From contig JANEZZ010001959.1 in the NCBI GenBank assembly GCA_026122225.1, positions 2,427,501 through 2,491,500 on the forward strand: DNA of 64,000 bases, given 5' to 3'. The DNA comes from Heloderma charlesbogerti (Eukaryota; Chordata; Lepidosauria; Squamata; Helodermatidae). The notes below the pieces were generated by a model. The model was not told the DNA's origin. It saw nothing but the letters and a program-made list of their open reading frames with translations, and did no database searches. How positions within the stretch are numbered: position 1 is the first letter of the stretch; each line of letters opens with the position of its first letter. This document shows, one piece after another, positions 32,018 through 47,000 of this stretch. The position numbers and the translations under genes were made by a program.

Positions 32018-35000
32018 CTACAACACCAAAAGACAACATACAGAATCAAACGGCTGCCTCCACATTATACATAATACTGCACCCTTAAAAGACAGTGGGG
32101 GTACATATGTATACAAAGCGAGACCCACAATAAAATGTTGTAGCATTTTTTACGAAGGTTTGTCCTGCACACTCCCCCCGCAACCATGGCTAGACACTCC
32201 CCCGCACCCCCCTTAGCACAACAGTGATAGTATTCAAGTTCAGGGCTGGTGAGCTGCCTGCTTTGTAGCCCAAACCCAAAGCAGTGGAGGATTAATTAGG
32301 GTCAGAGGAGGTCTTTTCCTCCAGTCATAACTAACTACCTCTCTGCATAACTAACTATCCTAGACCTGGGAGGTGGTGTCATCTGGCATACTGAATGCTC
32401 CTCCCTGTACTATGACCTGATGATGCCAGGGTGCCTTGGCTACACATGTGCATTGCCATTATACTGCCATTTGTCTTCTAGTGCTTGGAATCCCCCCAAG
32501 CATTCATTAAAATTAAGTAAAAAGTAAAAAGCCAAGCATAGCTGGGGTGTCTGAATATGCAGATATCACCCCTCTCTAGGTGGTCCCATTGTTAGCAAGC
32601 AATCCTCTACTTTACTATTAAAGGGAACAAGTTGGGGGACCACAAGGTATAATAACGATATAGCACAATAGCAGAGACTGCTGCGGTCTGGGGCTAGGTG
32701 AGCTGGAAGATGCTCATCTAGGCCAGAACCCAAACAGTACTGTGTGGGAGATACAGAATAGAATCCCAGAAGAGTAGGGTTGGAAGGGGCCTATAAGACT
32801 GTCGAGTGGAATATATTTACCACTCCTTCTTTGTAGTATATGAGAGACATTTGGGAGTGGGGGGGAAAGAACTGGGGTTAGCATGTGAGCCAACAGTAAG
32901 GGATGATGGGAGTTGTAGGCCTAAACATTTGGAGGCCCACAAGTTGCCCACCCTGTGTTAAGGGCTCAAGCTCACAACTTCCTCATCCTGTTTTCCATCT
33001 CCCATCCCAAAAGATGCTTAATTAATCTCAACATTGTACACCGCCTGGAGGCTAAGAAGCATCGTCAGACTTGTAGGACCATAATACTTTTCTGCATGCC
33101 TGACGAGTCTCTTGAGTATGCAAACATTGCATCTCAATGTTTCACTGCCCTACTGACTGCAGTTTATTAATAGATAAAATGAGCCGAGTAGGATGATTTC
33201 AAGGAACCAGCTGACATGGTTTCCTTTAGGGGGTATAATCTGAAAGGGATATATGATGTATTCAATTCCCCAGCTGGCTTAATGTCTGACCTAGAAAAGA
33301 AGGAAAGCTACAGAAGATATATGCACAGCTGTCTATTATGTCTTTTCCCAAACAGGCATAGGGTTTGCTTGGAGTGTTTAGCTCCCAGGTAGTTACAAAG
33401 AGTCCAGTGGACATAATACAGGAAATAGGTTACTAGCAAACATGTATTAGTTTTCAATCCACTGATTTAAGAGGAAAATGGCCAATGCTTATGGTGAACT
33501 GCCAGACACGACTGGAGAGATGCAATATTTCTGGATAATAAAATATGTTTAAAAATGCAACTATTTCAAGTTGGAAACTTACTTTTGTAAATATTGACAT
33601 TTTTTCTAATTGTCTCATCTTCTTCTAGATCTTCTAAGAAGTCTTGGTACTGTCTATAAAAATATCATATTAGAAATAAAGTCAGCAATTCTATTGTTTT
33701 CTTAGGAATCATGCATGAAATATTTTTGCCCAAAAGACAGTCCTATAGTTATTACACAAATACCCAACTCCTACTGAAGATGAATGCTCACACGGTGTAA
33801 GGGCGCAGTTTCAGGAATTCAGGATTAGAATGTGCTGAACACTGAGACAGACATGATGTGGACCTCTTCAGAGTTGAACTCTTTCCACCACACTCTGTTT
33901 TTATGATCTAAGCTGTTTCCCTTCCTGCTGCTATTAGATGCATGGTGGAAAAGATTTTTGCCTTTCTTTCTTCCACTGTATGTTTAACAACTGCTTTTAT
34001 AATAGTTTCATGTGTTCTATTATATTGTATTGATTTTAAGTTGTACACTGCTCTAAAATCTAGCAGAATGAAGGCTGGTATATGAATGCTTTAATAAATA
34101 AATAGCAGCCGGGTGAGGGAAGCATTTAAATGAGAGAAAAGTTGTGAGGGGGTAAAGGGTTAAATACACCCTCTCCTAGTATCATGGCTCTGATCAAAAC
34201 TGGAGACCTTGGTGGCTGCTTTAGCATGAGCAACTCTTGCTCCCTGAGGAAACTCAACCATAGATCTCTGCTATTACAACGATTTCAGCCTAAAACATAC
34301 ATCAAGGAGTCAATTTCTCCTTGATTTTTCACCTAGACCATCAGCCTATCAGCTTATACCTGAAAACTCCAGAACTGAAAGGTCATCGAGTTCCTCCACT
34401 CTGAAACCAAATTTCCTTTAAAGACCAGCTTAATAGTAAGCACGCATCTAAACTGCTCGCTTTATAGGAGGTAACAGATAACAGACAGAGACATAGAAGT
34501 ACTGAGGCGATCCATGAAGAGCTTGCTACAGGTTTGAGGGCAAACCAGCACATTGTGATATATAGTACTTGGGATATGGGCAATACTCTGGCACCCACTG
34601 CTAACCGTAGCAATGAGCATCAACATTAGTCTAGACTCCAAACACAGTTCTTTTCTCTGCCAGCTTATTTTGCTCATGAAAGCATGAACAGGTTGATCAA
34701 ACGGGTGGGGGGTAACACAACACAGAAAAAAACGGAACCTTTCATCATCTGTATCCATGCCCTCTCTGTCTCTTTCTAATTCTTTCAGTTTCCAGTTCCT
34801 GCGACGCTGACGTTTACTGCGATCATAGCTCTTCTTAATCATAACCTATTGATGGAAGAGCAAAAGGAAATGCACTAGGTTAGAAACACCACCTGCAGAA
34901 AAGTATTGAGATCTTGCTTAGAAACCAAAGTTTCAAATAAAATCAGTATTTTTAATGCTTTCATTGAAGCAACTGCAAACCGTACACTACAACTAACCAC

Positions 35001-38000
35001 AAAAGGCAGTGTGGAACTGACACTGATTTTTCACAGTGCAGAATGAAGGAAACATGCCTTCAAATACTACAAGATTTAGTATTTGATTTAAAGCATTTTT
35101 ACCCTGTTTTTCAGCATCCCCACCCCAAGACTCTCAAAACAGTTTATAAAGATTAATAAGATTACAAACAGCTTACTAAGAATTATGCCCCACTTTTCCC
35201 AAATGCTCCAAGTACTTAATATACATGATCTTACAACATTTCAGTTGGATATACCACCGTTACTAACCCCATATATTAATGACTTGGAAGGAGAATGGAT
35301 GTTGAGAGTTAGTGGCTTCCCTAAGCCACATAGTCAAATCCATGGATGAGGTCAAATTTGAACCAGGGACTGGGTTCATCACTTCCTAGAGTAAAGCTCA
35401 TGTCACCATGGGTGCTAGTAGTCCTGCTCCTTTCCCGCTTTTTTTCCCTGCAGTCCCCTCACCACAGAGGGGCTCATGAATAATGCAAATGAGGCTCATG
35501 CATAGTGAGCCCCTCCTCCGAAATTTGCATGTGGCATGGCCCCTTCCCCTCCCTTGCACACCCCGATTGGACGTCTCTGTTGCCTTCCTGCTCCCCACTG
35601 GCGGCAACAGCCTAACTGCGCAGCTGTGCCCAGAGCCAGCCTTCGCACCACAATGATTGGCGGAGCATGGCTGTCTGTCATCCCGCTGGCAGAAGGGCTG
35701 CCCTGCCTATTTGGCAGAGAGGAAATTAACTGCTATTAAAGCTCAAGCTTTGAACTTTTTCGAACTTCCAAAATTTTCTGCACATCTACCCTGCTCAAAC
35801 TTCAGTTTAAAACAAAAATGAACAAAATTAGCCTGGCAGATCTTAAGTAATAATCCTTACGCTACCATATACTTATATAGATATCCTTAACCATTACATC
35901 ACCTCTACTAAGGTGATGTTCTATTAAGTGATCTTAAGATGTTCCTATGACAAATGTAATTAAAAAATGAAGGTTCTCTTTTGACCTTAAGAAAAAGATA
36001 TCAGAGAAATATTAAAGGACTAACAATAATATATTTAAGAATAAATGAAACACAGATAGAAATCCAGAAAAAGCAGGAGGAAGAAAAAGGGAAGCACTAC
36101 TTAATGTTTAAATTTAGCAATCCTAACAATACAGCATACCATTATAGTAAGCTGAGCAAATGTAACACCAAGGCTTTCTCCTGTTCCTGGAATAACTGTG
36201 CACATACTGGAAGAAGTAGGTAGGGTGGTGAGAGTCTTGCTGGCTCAGACAGAATCAAGAGGGCTTCCATTGTTTAGCCCTGCAGAGAACACATAGGTCT
36301 CTGACCCTGTCCTTTGTTGGAGAAGGATGGTTGACTAGAGATTCAAAAAAAGAGCGGCAATATATGGGTTAGGGAAGATATAGGTAGCTGAGCCCTAGGA
36401 CATGATCTGAACCAGCAGCAACCTGGATGAAGCTAAGCAAGTCTGAATCTGGTCAACATGAGGATGCAAGACTGCTTAGGAATTCTATGGAATGCTACCT
36501 TGAGTTCCCATCATGGAAGAAAGATGAAATCCAATTATAATTAATAGGTATAGGTAAGAGGGTATTAGGGTGTTTTAGGAAAGGCATGCTTAGGTGCCAT
36601 AGGGTGACTCAAGAGAGTAGAGGAGGGAGGCTTTACAAGAGGTATTCTTCCAGGCTCAAAGCACAGAGATAGTATTGGGAGACAAAAGGAGTGACAGCAT
36701 GTGAAGTTGTGTAGAATAAAGTGAGCAAGTGAGGGCACAGTCAGAGAGTCTGGGCAGATAGGGAAGAGGAATCTAATTTAGAAAACTATTAAGATTATGT
36801 GCATAACTTTTCATGTTGCATGTGTAAGTGTTGCTCCTGAAATAGCCTTCCCCAACGTAATGCTTTCCAGATGTTTTGGACTTCCAACTCCTATCAACCT
36901 CAGCAAGCATTTCCAATAGAAATCAGAAATACAGTATTTCAGTATCAGAAATACTGGGAGTTATAATCCAAAACATCTGGAGGGGATCAGGTTGGGGAAG
37001 GCTGGTCTACACCATAATGGTCTTTCAAGCTGCTTGAACAGTACCCAAATGACTGTTTAAGGAGAAAATATTTGAACCTTACCACATCAGGAACACTATG
37101 AGGGTTCATCTTGTTTGCAAATTCATCATTTAAATTGCAGTTTACCAAGTCAAATCTAAACAAAAATATGGAGAACACATTAACTACTGCAATCTTAAGA
37201 GTGCAATCCTATGCATTTTAAGAGAGAAAGAAGTGCCACAACTGGCTGGCGAATGCTGGGAGTTGTAGGACTTTTTCTGTCTAAACATGCATAGGATCGC
37301 ATCCTTAGCGATGTCAATATTTGTTTAAAAAACTGCAAAGCAGAATGGGGAAGAAAATTTAAAACAGGAATAATAATTGCTGATCTGTAGCAGGAATGAT
37401 TAAGTTTTGAAAAGCACATTTATTCATAAAATTTGACTAAATAACCACAATGCTAACAAGAATGGAGACTTGGCAAAACCCAAGGTTTGGAAGGTTTTTT
37501 TACCTTCCAAAAGCGTCAAAAATCCTATCGTGATGTTGTCTTACTTGAAGAAACATACCAAAAGCTTAAGGAAGGGCCACTTCAGCTTTTGCTGAGGGCC
37601 CTTGGTTAATTAGAGGGGACTTCAATAGTATGGTAGATATGATTGAATTTAGACACATTTAAGTCAACAAGATCTAAAAATAGAACTGCTGCAGATTCAT
37701 ACCCGAGTCAGTTTCTTCAAAGGCATAAGCAGAGGGATATATGGCACAATGAATACCCATCAGCCAGAGATTACACTTTCTAGTCAGTGGTCCACAGAAA
37801 GTATTCACACATTGACTAAACATGTCAGCTAAGGACTCCGAAATTGGCTTTAACACATGATAAGGCTATTCTTGGGACATTTCCTCCATCTTAATTAACA
37901 AATCCTTCAGGCAACAAATGTCTGGACTGAAGATCGGACACATCATTGCTGCTGAACAAGTGAGTTTCAGATTATCTAACAATGGATATAATAGGTTATT

Positions 38001-41000
38001 TTAAAAACAATGAAAGAAGAGGGGTTTCCCAATAAACAATATGGGATGCCTGTAAATTGGTTCTACAGGGAAATGCATTAGCATCACTTCCAAGACTCTG
38101 AGCCATTTGATTCAAGACACTACCATAGGCAGAGAAATTAAGATGTCTTACTGGGCTACTCAGTTAAAAGGAGTCACCTTGATGCTGGGGTCTCATATGT
38201 GGCAAACAATACTTCCTTTCACTGCAAAATAGTTCCAGGACATAGGGACAGTGAGGCAGTGAGGTGGGCTAAAATATAGCCTTCAATCCCCACATATATT
38301 TTCTTCAAATAATATCAGAGAAATCTCCTTTAAGGTAATAGCAAGATGGCTTCTTACTGTAGCTAAGCTGCGTAATATAAATCATGTTCTGACTATTGCT
38401 AAATGAAGTGTGGGGCTAGAGGGCCATACTAACAACTTTGGTGGCCATGTCCCAATACCAGAAGATACTGGGCACAGATACTCCCAATTTATTAAATCAT
38501 TACAGGTTATATATAAAATATGTATAATCCTATTAGAATCTATTGCGGTCTTGCTTAGATGTGGAGGCCATGCCAAAAATTAGAAAGAAGGATGCTGATG
38601 AAACTGCTTATTAATAACGGCTGCTAAATTGTAACTAGCAGCCAAATGGAAAGGCAAGCATCTGCCACCTATTACTAGCTGGTTTGATAATACATAGGAA
38701 ATTTTAGTTGCGGACAAGATTTCAATCCAAATTAAAGGAGCATGTAACCCATTTTTTGTGAACAACTGTCTAGAAAAATGGTTTCCATCTGAGTTCAGTA
38801 TTGTAATTTGCAATGTTAAATCCCCCTTCTGGGGCTGACTTGAAGCTAGTACTGAGTGGATTTTAATTCCATTATATCATTATGTTAACACGTCTATTTT
38901 AACAGCTTGGTGTGAGATATTTTATAACGCATCTAGAGACTTTGATATGTGGTGAGCTCACAGAACACAGGGGCACCCATCTTGGCTTGCTAGCTATTAT
39001 CTGTGGTTGCTAATAGCCATCTATTACCCACACCATACCCATCTCATGGGTCAGAGGAACAGGAAGAGGGGACTGAGTTGTGCTGCCATCCACATGGGGC
39101 TTTTGTGGGAACTTGGAGAAAATAAACTTTGTAGTCAAGTATTTTGTGCAGAAATGATTGGTCAGTACTTAACTCTTCCTATTTTCTCTAGCTGCAATAA
39201 CAAGAAACCAATAGCCATTTGAAAATTTAGCACATGGCGGAGGCTACATAAATACTAATTCTTTTTCCAATTCTTTGCTTATTGCAAAGAGAGAAATTCA
39301 GGGAAAGAGCAAATTCCTTAAGCGTGGAATCCCAGACAACGACTGGGTTCACATGACACACCAAGCATGGTTTATTTACATCGTTGGTTAGTGTGTTGCA
39401 TGAAGCCGGACTGTGCTTCTCAGGGTGGGTTGTTTTCCCCAAACAGACAAGATGGGTCTGCTACCAGTTGCCCTAGGATGTGGGGTGGAAGACTGAGGGG
39501 AAAATGAGGGAGCAACCAATCCACCCACAGTGGGTTGGTTGCCTGATCGTCCAGCAGTGTTTGCAACAACCCACCCTGCACAGTTAGCATGTCGTGTTAA
39601 CAGCGCCAACAATGGGGCTGACTGCTAATTGGCTGTGCTAGAAGTGGAGGCAGCACCCTTCCCCTGTTTTTTCAGGGAAACAGCCTTGAAATACACAAGT
39701 TGGAGTCCACTCAGGTGATGCTGGGCTCCAAGGAAAGGACAAGAAGTCTGGCACCAGAAAGGTACGTTAGTAGATGAGCAGAACAGTTAGGTGCAGCCTT
39801 TAGTCTAAATTGGTGCCACAGTTGTCCCTGAGTAGCACATATTACAGGTGCTGCTTGAACATCTCACTGCTTATTCTGCATCAAAAGCAACACGATCGAG
39901 TCTAGTGACAGGATGGGGAGCCAGAGGATGGGCAGTGACAGGGTGTGCAGCATTCCCAGAGCTTGAGCACCTCTATGACTCCTTTGAGGCACTTGCAATT
40001 TACTTCTGTATGAAGTCCCTGGAGGAAGGATAGAGGAGATGGTGGAAGTGAGGTATGGACTTGGCAGGAAAGCATGGACAAGGTGGCTATTTTCAGTTTT
40101 TGCCTCACAATTCAGCTGGTAAGGAAGAGAGAAGTGATCAGAGATGCCCAAGGCCAAGTAGAATTGGTGAGGGAAGGTCTCCAAGCTAAAATCAAAGCAC
40201 TAACGTTTCTTCCCAGAAAGAGTGGGATGTAATTGCTGGGGACAGGTGCCCCCATCTGTGCATGGAAGGAGCCCCAAGCTGATAGTAATTTGTTCCAATT
40301 CACATGAGCAGTCAGGACAGAGGCACACGCAGAAGGGCCACTCACCCATTACTGGAAAATCTGTGGAGCCCTGCTACAGACTAGCACAAGATATCTGTTA
40401 CAAAACATCCCTAAATATGTTGAGGGATGTGTTGAACACGCACTCCTCTTTTGTGGTTCAGCACTGTCAGTCCTTCTGCCAAGAGAGGTGGTGGGTACAG
40501 GAGAGTAAATATTGATCACTGCACCTTGTAATTTGCAGCGGCCACCCAAACAGGATCTTTCCAAGTTTTTCCTCTTCCTTCTAATTTGGTATTTTCATCC
40601 CATTTTTGTGGCCATGGTATTGCAGAAAAACCCAAGCAGTGTCTACCTTGCCCTGTTCTGCAGCCTGCATATGTCCCCAGCCTCCCACATTTCGTGATAC
40701 CCACACTTTGGTAAAACCAGTTCCAATTAGCATCAGTGTAGACCTCAAGTGACACACAGCTCCTGCCAACCTTTTAAAGCAGTATGCAAGACTGAACTCT
40801 ACATCAGCTGGAAGCAGTGAAGAATATTACAAACCCCAGTACAAGATCTCCAGGATTCAGAAGATGCCCCAAGTGAGTGCGACAGAAATACTGATGATCT
40901 GTATTCAGTTCTGATGTTTTCTGAACCCAAGCTTCAGCAAGTGTGTGCTGACAAAAGAACAAAATTAGAAGGTTGTTAAATTAAGAGCTGAAACAAAACT

Positions 41001-44000
41001 ACTCTCAAGTCTTTAAAATGTAATCTTACTTTCTTCCTGAACTGTGCAAATTTTCTAAGTTATCTTTTAAGAATGTTGGCCATTTAGGGTCAAATATATT
41101 GTATGGTTTCTCTTCTGACATCATGAGAGTGTCACCATATGCTTTATGGCTCATTATTTGCTACACTGAACCACAGACCTTGATTTTGTGAAAAACAATG
41201 TCCTGTTGCGATTAGTCAAAACAAAACAAATTAAATTATACAAAAATAATTAAATCTATGCAAACTTGCTTAATTCATACATCACAAAGCCCAGGTTTGC
41301 TTGGCACAGAATAAGGATCAGTTTAATACAGAATTTTGATGCAGCATTACTTACACCTGCAGTGATTTACCACATATGCTATTTCCTAAGTCTGATTCAT
41401 ATACTTACATGTTTATACTATTTAGCAAGTCGATTTTTTCTTGTGATATCAGTTTCCGTAGTGGGTTATATATAAAATTAAGAAGAATGGTCTGTAGAAT
41501 TCCCGAAGACTATTCATATCGAAATGGTAATACGCCAGGGTTCCATTGACTGATATGTTTGATATGAGACTGACAGGTTTGATATGATGTACATATACAT
41601 TAGAACAATCGACTTTCTCTGTAATTTGGTGTGTGCTACTGATTGTGCCTTATTTGTTCATATGCATGTCTTCCAACCCTACTATTCTATATTTCGATGT
41701 CTTTAAACTATTACAAACTCACTTTTTTATTTGGTATATATTGAGTAACATCATTTTTTAAGGTTCCTTGAATCTTGTATGTTTTTAATTCTAACTGGGG
41801 ATTCTTTTCTTTTTTGTGTGCTTTTTATACCAGATATAGCTTATAATTTTCACCACTTTATCCTCTATACAAGGAGTGTATTATAAACTTATAAGCACTG
41901 CCATTTCAGTAACAAATATAATTTGTTTGCCAAAATAAAAAAAAAGTATTCCTATTACAATCTGAAATTGTAAAAGAAACACTTCCTGCAAATTTTCAGT
42001 AATGCAAATGCCCAGTAGGGATGGTTTGGATTCCATCCATCCAGAGATAAAATTTATGTGGGCAAAGAGTATGACCTTCTTGGTAGTGGCACCCCAACTG
42101 CAGAGCACTTTCTCAAAAGAACTATACCAGAGTTCAGTACCACATAAAAGCTATTCAGAAGAGACAAGGACTTGTGTATAGCCTGATATGATTGAGTGAG
42201 TGCTGTTGTTGCAGTTGCAGGCACACATGGAAGAAGCCGATTATCTGGATCCAATTCAATCGGGCTTCAGGCCTGGGCATGGGACAGAAACGGCCTTGGT
42301 GGATGATATGGGGAGGGCTCTGGATAGGGGTGAATGCTCCTTCCTTATTCTCCTCGATCTCTCAGCAGCTTTTGATACTGTCAACCAAGGTATCTTCCTG
42401 GACCGCCTGGAAGGGTTGGGCATAGGGGGGCACTGTATTATGGTGGTTCCATTCCTTCCTCTCTGGGGTAGCTCTGGGGGAGGAGACTTCAGACCCTTGG
42501 CTCCTCACTTGTGGGGTGCCACAGGGTTCTAGTCTCTCCCTGATGTTATTTAACATCTATGTGAAGCCTCTGGGGGCTATCATCAGGAGGTTTTGGGTGC
42601 AGTGTCACCAGTATGCGGATGACACGCAACTCTACCTCTCATTTAAATCTTCACCAAGGTTGGCCGTAGAATCCCTGTCCAAATGTCTGGAGATGGTGAG
42701 TGGCTGGGTGGGAAGGACTAAGTGGAAACTGAACCTCGACAAAACCGAAGTACTTTTTGTGGGAGACAAGGGGAGGTTGGGGGATGCTGACCTGGTGTTT
42801 AATGGGGTGCTGCTACCCCTGAAGGGCCAGGTCCGCAGCCTGGGGGTCATTTAAGACTCCCAGCTGTCCACGGAGGCTCAGGTGTCAGCCGTGAGCCAGG
42901 TGGCGCTGCACTAACTCCATCTGATACGGTGGCTGCGCCCCTACCTCCCTAGCCATCTGCTCCCATCAGTAGTTCCTGCCCTGGTCTCCTCTCGTCTACC
43001 CTTGAAGACAGTTCAGAAGTTGCAGCTGGTGTAGAACGCAGCGGACCATCTGATTAAAGGCAGCTGTTGGCGAGACCACATCGCTCCAGTGCTGAAGGAG
43101 TTGCACTGGTTACCAGTTGTTTTCCAGGCCCAATTCAAGGTGTTGGCATTGACCTTTAAAACCCGATATGGTTCCATCCCAGTCTATCTTAAGGAGCGCC
43201 TCCAGCAACACCAGGGATGTCGCTCAACGAGAAGGGCCTCAGAAGGCCTTCTGTCTGCCCCATCAGCGAGGACAGCTAGGCTGGTGAGGACTAGGGAGAG
43301 GGCCTTTTCTCTGGTGGCCCCCACTTTGTGAAATTCCCTCCCTAGTGCCCTCCGCCATGCCCCCTCTTTGATGAGCTTCTGATGGGCTTTGAAAACCTGG
43401 CTGTTCAGGTGGGCATTTGGGGTGGGTTAGGGTTTTTTTTTTTTAGAGCAATGTTGTTTTGTTGATTATGTTGTATTTTGTGTTGTTATTTGTATTGTAC
43501 ACCACCTAGAGTGGCCAGCCAGCTAATAAATCAAATAAATAAATATGTGGGAAGAGACGAAGTTTTGTGACAGAGCATCTGCTTTGCAGGTAGAATGCCC
43601 CAGGTTCAATCTCTGACTTCTCCAGTCCAAAGGATCTCAGGTAGCAGCACTATGAAATAGTTCTATTTGAGATCCCCTGAGAGTTGCTGCCAGTCAGAAC
43701 AGACAAAACTGGAACCAGGCAACTTTCATGTGTGTATATGTCATGCTCAAGAATTTTGAGATCGGAAGCAAGATTTGCTCAATCTTCCAGAAAAGGTGTA
43801 AGTTATAGAAGAATAATTCTTACTTTGCTGGATTTCATGCCCGCACCAGCACCTTGCTTTTTCTCATGGATCTTGCTGATATCCATGACGATAAATTCCT
43901 CTAACTGCTTTGGATGGAACAAGCTGTTAAAAGGATGACGCCAGTAAGTGTTTCCATCAATTTCTGCAACTGAAACAGTAAGAGAAGAACTATGGAAACA

Positions 44001-47000
44001 ATGTAGATGTTACCTGTCCAGCCACTTTTTTTGCCCCCCCCCAAAAGTTATATAATTCTACTCTTTGTGTAATCTATTTTTCAACGCACCTGACACCATC
44101 ATGGGAACAATATCATATCAAGGTTAAAGGAACTGCAATAGTAACCTCGTAGTTTAATACAATTTAATTTTTCAAGAACATCTTACTTTATGGGTATGTT
44201 TAAAATAATGTTAATGCAGAATGCTTACTATCAATATTACTAAATTATATTTTTAAGGGTAAATACATCAAAAACTTACTCTGCAGTGTATTAGGATCAA
44301 TTATGTGAATAGCACTAGTTATCCGGATGCAAACACAAATCTGGCTCATATTCCCAAGGCTCTGAGCCAGTTTTGGAGACAAGCATATAACATTGTCCTG
44401 CATAATGAGAACAAAAACAAAACAGTTGTCAGTTTGCATTCTAAACCTTTTGTTGGCAGAAATATTAAAATCGTAGAAGAAGGTCTGAGTGTCATGAAAC
44501 TACAATCTACTACAATACAGTGAATTATCTTGTTTCACTGCATGGAAGGATGCAAAATGTTCAAAAATGTTAAATGAGGAAAGGGTGTTTTATATTCAGT
44601 ATAGTTTTGACTGAATAGGACTGAACTTGAAAATGTCTTCTCTTACTAACCAAATGGTGGAATATAGTACCATATCTCAAAAAATATGAAAACAACTGCT
44701 TAATTGGAGATTGGAATTCCAAGAGAATCCAATCCATTTTTGCTCCATCATTCTAATAGTGAACTTAAGTATCCAGTGCTTATCTGTTTGGCAGAGAAAT
44801 GAGACCACCCCAAGACAAGGCAGAGATTTCTACATACGTGGGTGACTCAACAGGTATTCAGAGGTTTGCGAATTAAAAGGTAAAAAACCCGCCCCCTTCA
44901 ATGAGGGCTCGGCATGCTCAGTTGCCACAGAATGTTGTATGTCAGTTCGAAAAGAAGATGAAAAATGGGGAGGGGGAGTGAATTGTCCTGCCTGAGCCAT
45001 TTACAAACTGTATTATCCTGGAGGAGGACACAGCTATCTGTCTAGAACCTTGAACAGGAGCAGTCCTGTTGAGGGGTAAGGATACACTGCCACATTTTCT
45101 TGCAAGTCTCACTTTTAACACTACATTCTTTAGCTGAATTTCTGTAAAAGCTGGCAGACGGATCTGAAACCACAAAAAGGGGAACCCTAATAAATCTTCA
45201 CTTTGAAAACTTCCTAAACTCCAAAAATGTTTAAACCACTTGCTCTAAACATTTGCCAAACAGAACATAGCTTTAATATCAAAAAACACACAACAGAGAT
45301 AATGCTTTGTAATTTTTAAAACAAATTCTTCAATATATATTCTATGAGTCAATTGACATGTGGTGTATCAGCAGACTATACTAGTAGAGAGACACAGTGA
45401 TTTCTTAAACTGTTTCTGCATTGTAAGATTTAACAGATCAGGCTGATTCACACATACTTGCTTATCGATAAATCTCAGCTGAATACATGAAGCCTCTCAA
45501 CTGAAAGGTATTGCTTTGAATGGACATTCAAAGCAATACCTCCTTCACTCTCCATGCTACAGTGAGCGAGAGATAAATATGTACATGAAAACTGGCCCTT
45601 CCAGGCAAGATTCTACAATTCATGAGTCTACTGATATATATAGTCACTGCTTTCTCATGCAATTGTGGATTTGGCTGAAATCCTATACAGACATATTTGG
45701 GAATAAGTTCCATTGAACTTTATCACATTTATATCTGCCCTTTTTGAACCCACAGTGGCTCACATGGTACTCCTCTCCATTTTATCCTTTATGTACAGGA
45801 CTCCACTGCCATTACCATGTAGTGAGGAACCTGTGGCCCTCCATATGTTGTTAGACTACAATGCCCACCGCCCCGATAATTGGCCATGGTGGCTGGGGCT
45901 GATGGGAGTTGGAGTTCAAGGGCTGGAAGGCCAAAGTTCCCTACCCAAAGTGTAAACAAGCAATTTATTTAGTAAGTAATCCCAATGCAGTTTCTTCTTG
46001 ATTCCTAACTCATGAATTCACGAAGTACCTTGCATACTGGAACAATCTCCACGGAGAAAGTGCTTTTGTAATTGTAAGTATTGCTATGAATATCATGAGA
46101 GATCAAACGCTGGGATGACTTAGACCTGAAATTAAAAAAGCAAATCCAAATCAGAGCAATCAGGGGAATGTGTAAAAACCACAGGATTATTGAAGATAAT
46201 ACCCCAAGAACAACAGAAGAGCTTCCACCTCCAAAACCAGAATAGAAAAAACAAACAGGTGTAGGGAGAGTCTACAGATGCTGTAACACAAGCTAGGTGG
46301 GAAGGAGAAAAACTCACAAATGATTAAATGGAGAACCTTTGGCTGTATTCCATGAACCACTCCTAGGTTCTCGAACTGCATGTGTGTGGGAACAGCTAAA
46401 GGCAAACTGTGAAGTTCCCAGAAAGAGTCAGCAACTTGGGAGACAAATGAGCTGTCCTCTCCCCATCCATTAAGGTTGGGCATTGTAGCTGTTGCAGGGC
46501 CCCACAAAAAGACAGGAGACGAGGGCATTGCTCCACCACTCCTGCCTCTGCACTGTGGAGAGAGTCCCTGGTCTAGGTAAAGCAGCTATTGTCCCAACTA
46601 ACTTTGATTACTCCATTCCTACGGCATGTGTCTCATGTCCCTGGGATAGTGGGGAGGCAAATATTTTCCAGGGACCTATTCCAACAGTTACTTTCTGAGT
46701 TGAGCAAAAGATCTCTTCCTCTTTTAACAACTTCCCAGAGGGAGGAAAAACACAAGGAGGGAGCAGAGAAGATACAAAAATGATGCGCAACGGCTGCTTG
46801 GTGAGATTGTTGGGCTCTGCCCTGGCCCAACCGGATTTTGTGTGTGTGTGTGTGCGCGCGCATGTGTGTATGAGTGCACCATACTGCCACTATCCCATCC
46901 TGATTTGGGATGCAGGGAGCATGAGAAGAGCTGTGTTAGCCTAATGTTTCTCTGTAGTGGTTTAGGAGAATCAGGTGTTACATTTCATTCCACATATAAT

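Noticed and set aside
34383..34613. Extension of the frame beyond NMD3 exon 13
   Set aside because: After DDE the frame runs into the intron (RFFLCC...); the donor AAAG|GTTCCG ends the exon at 34,739.
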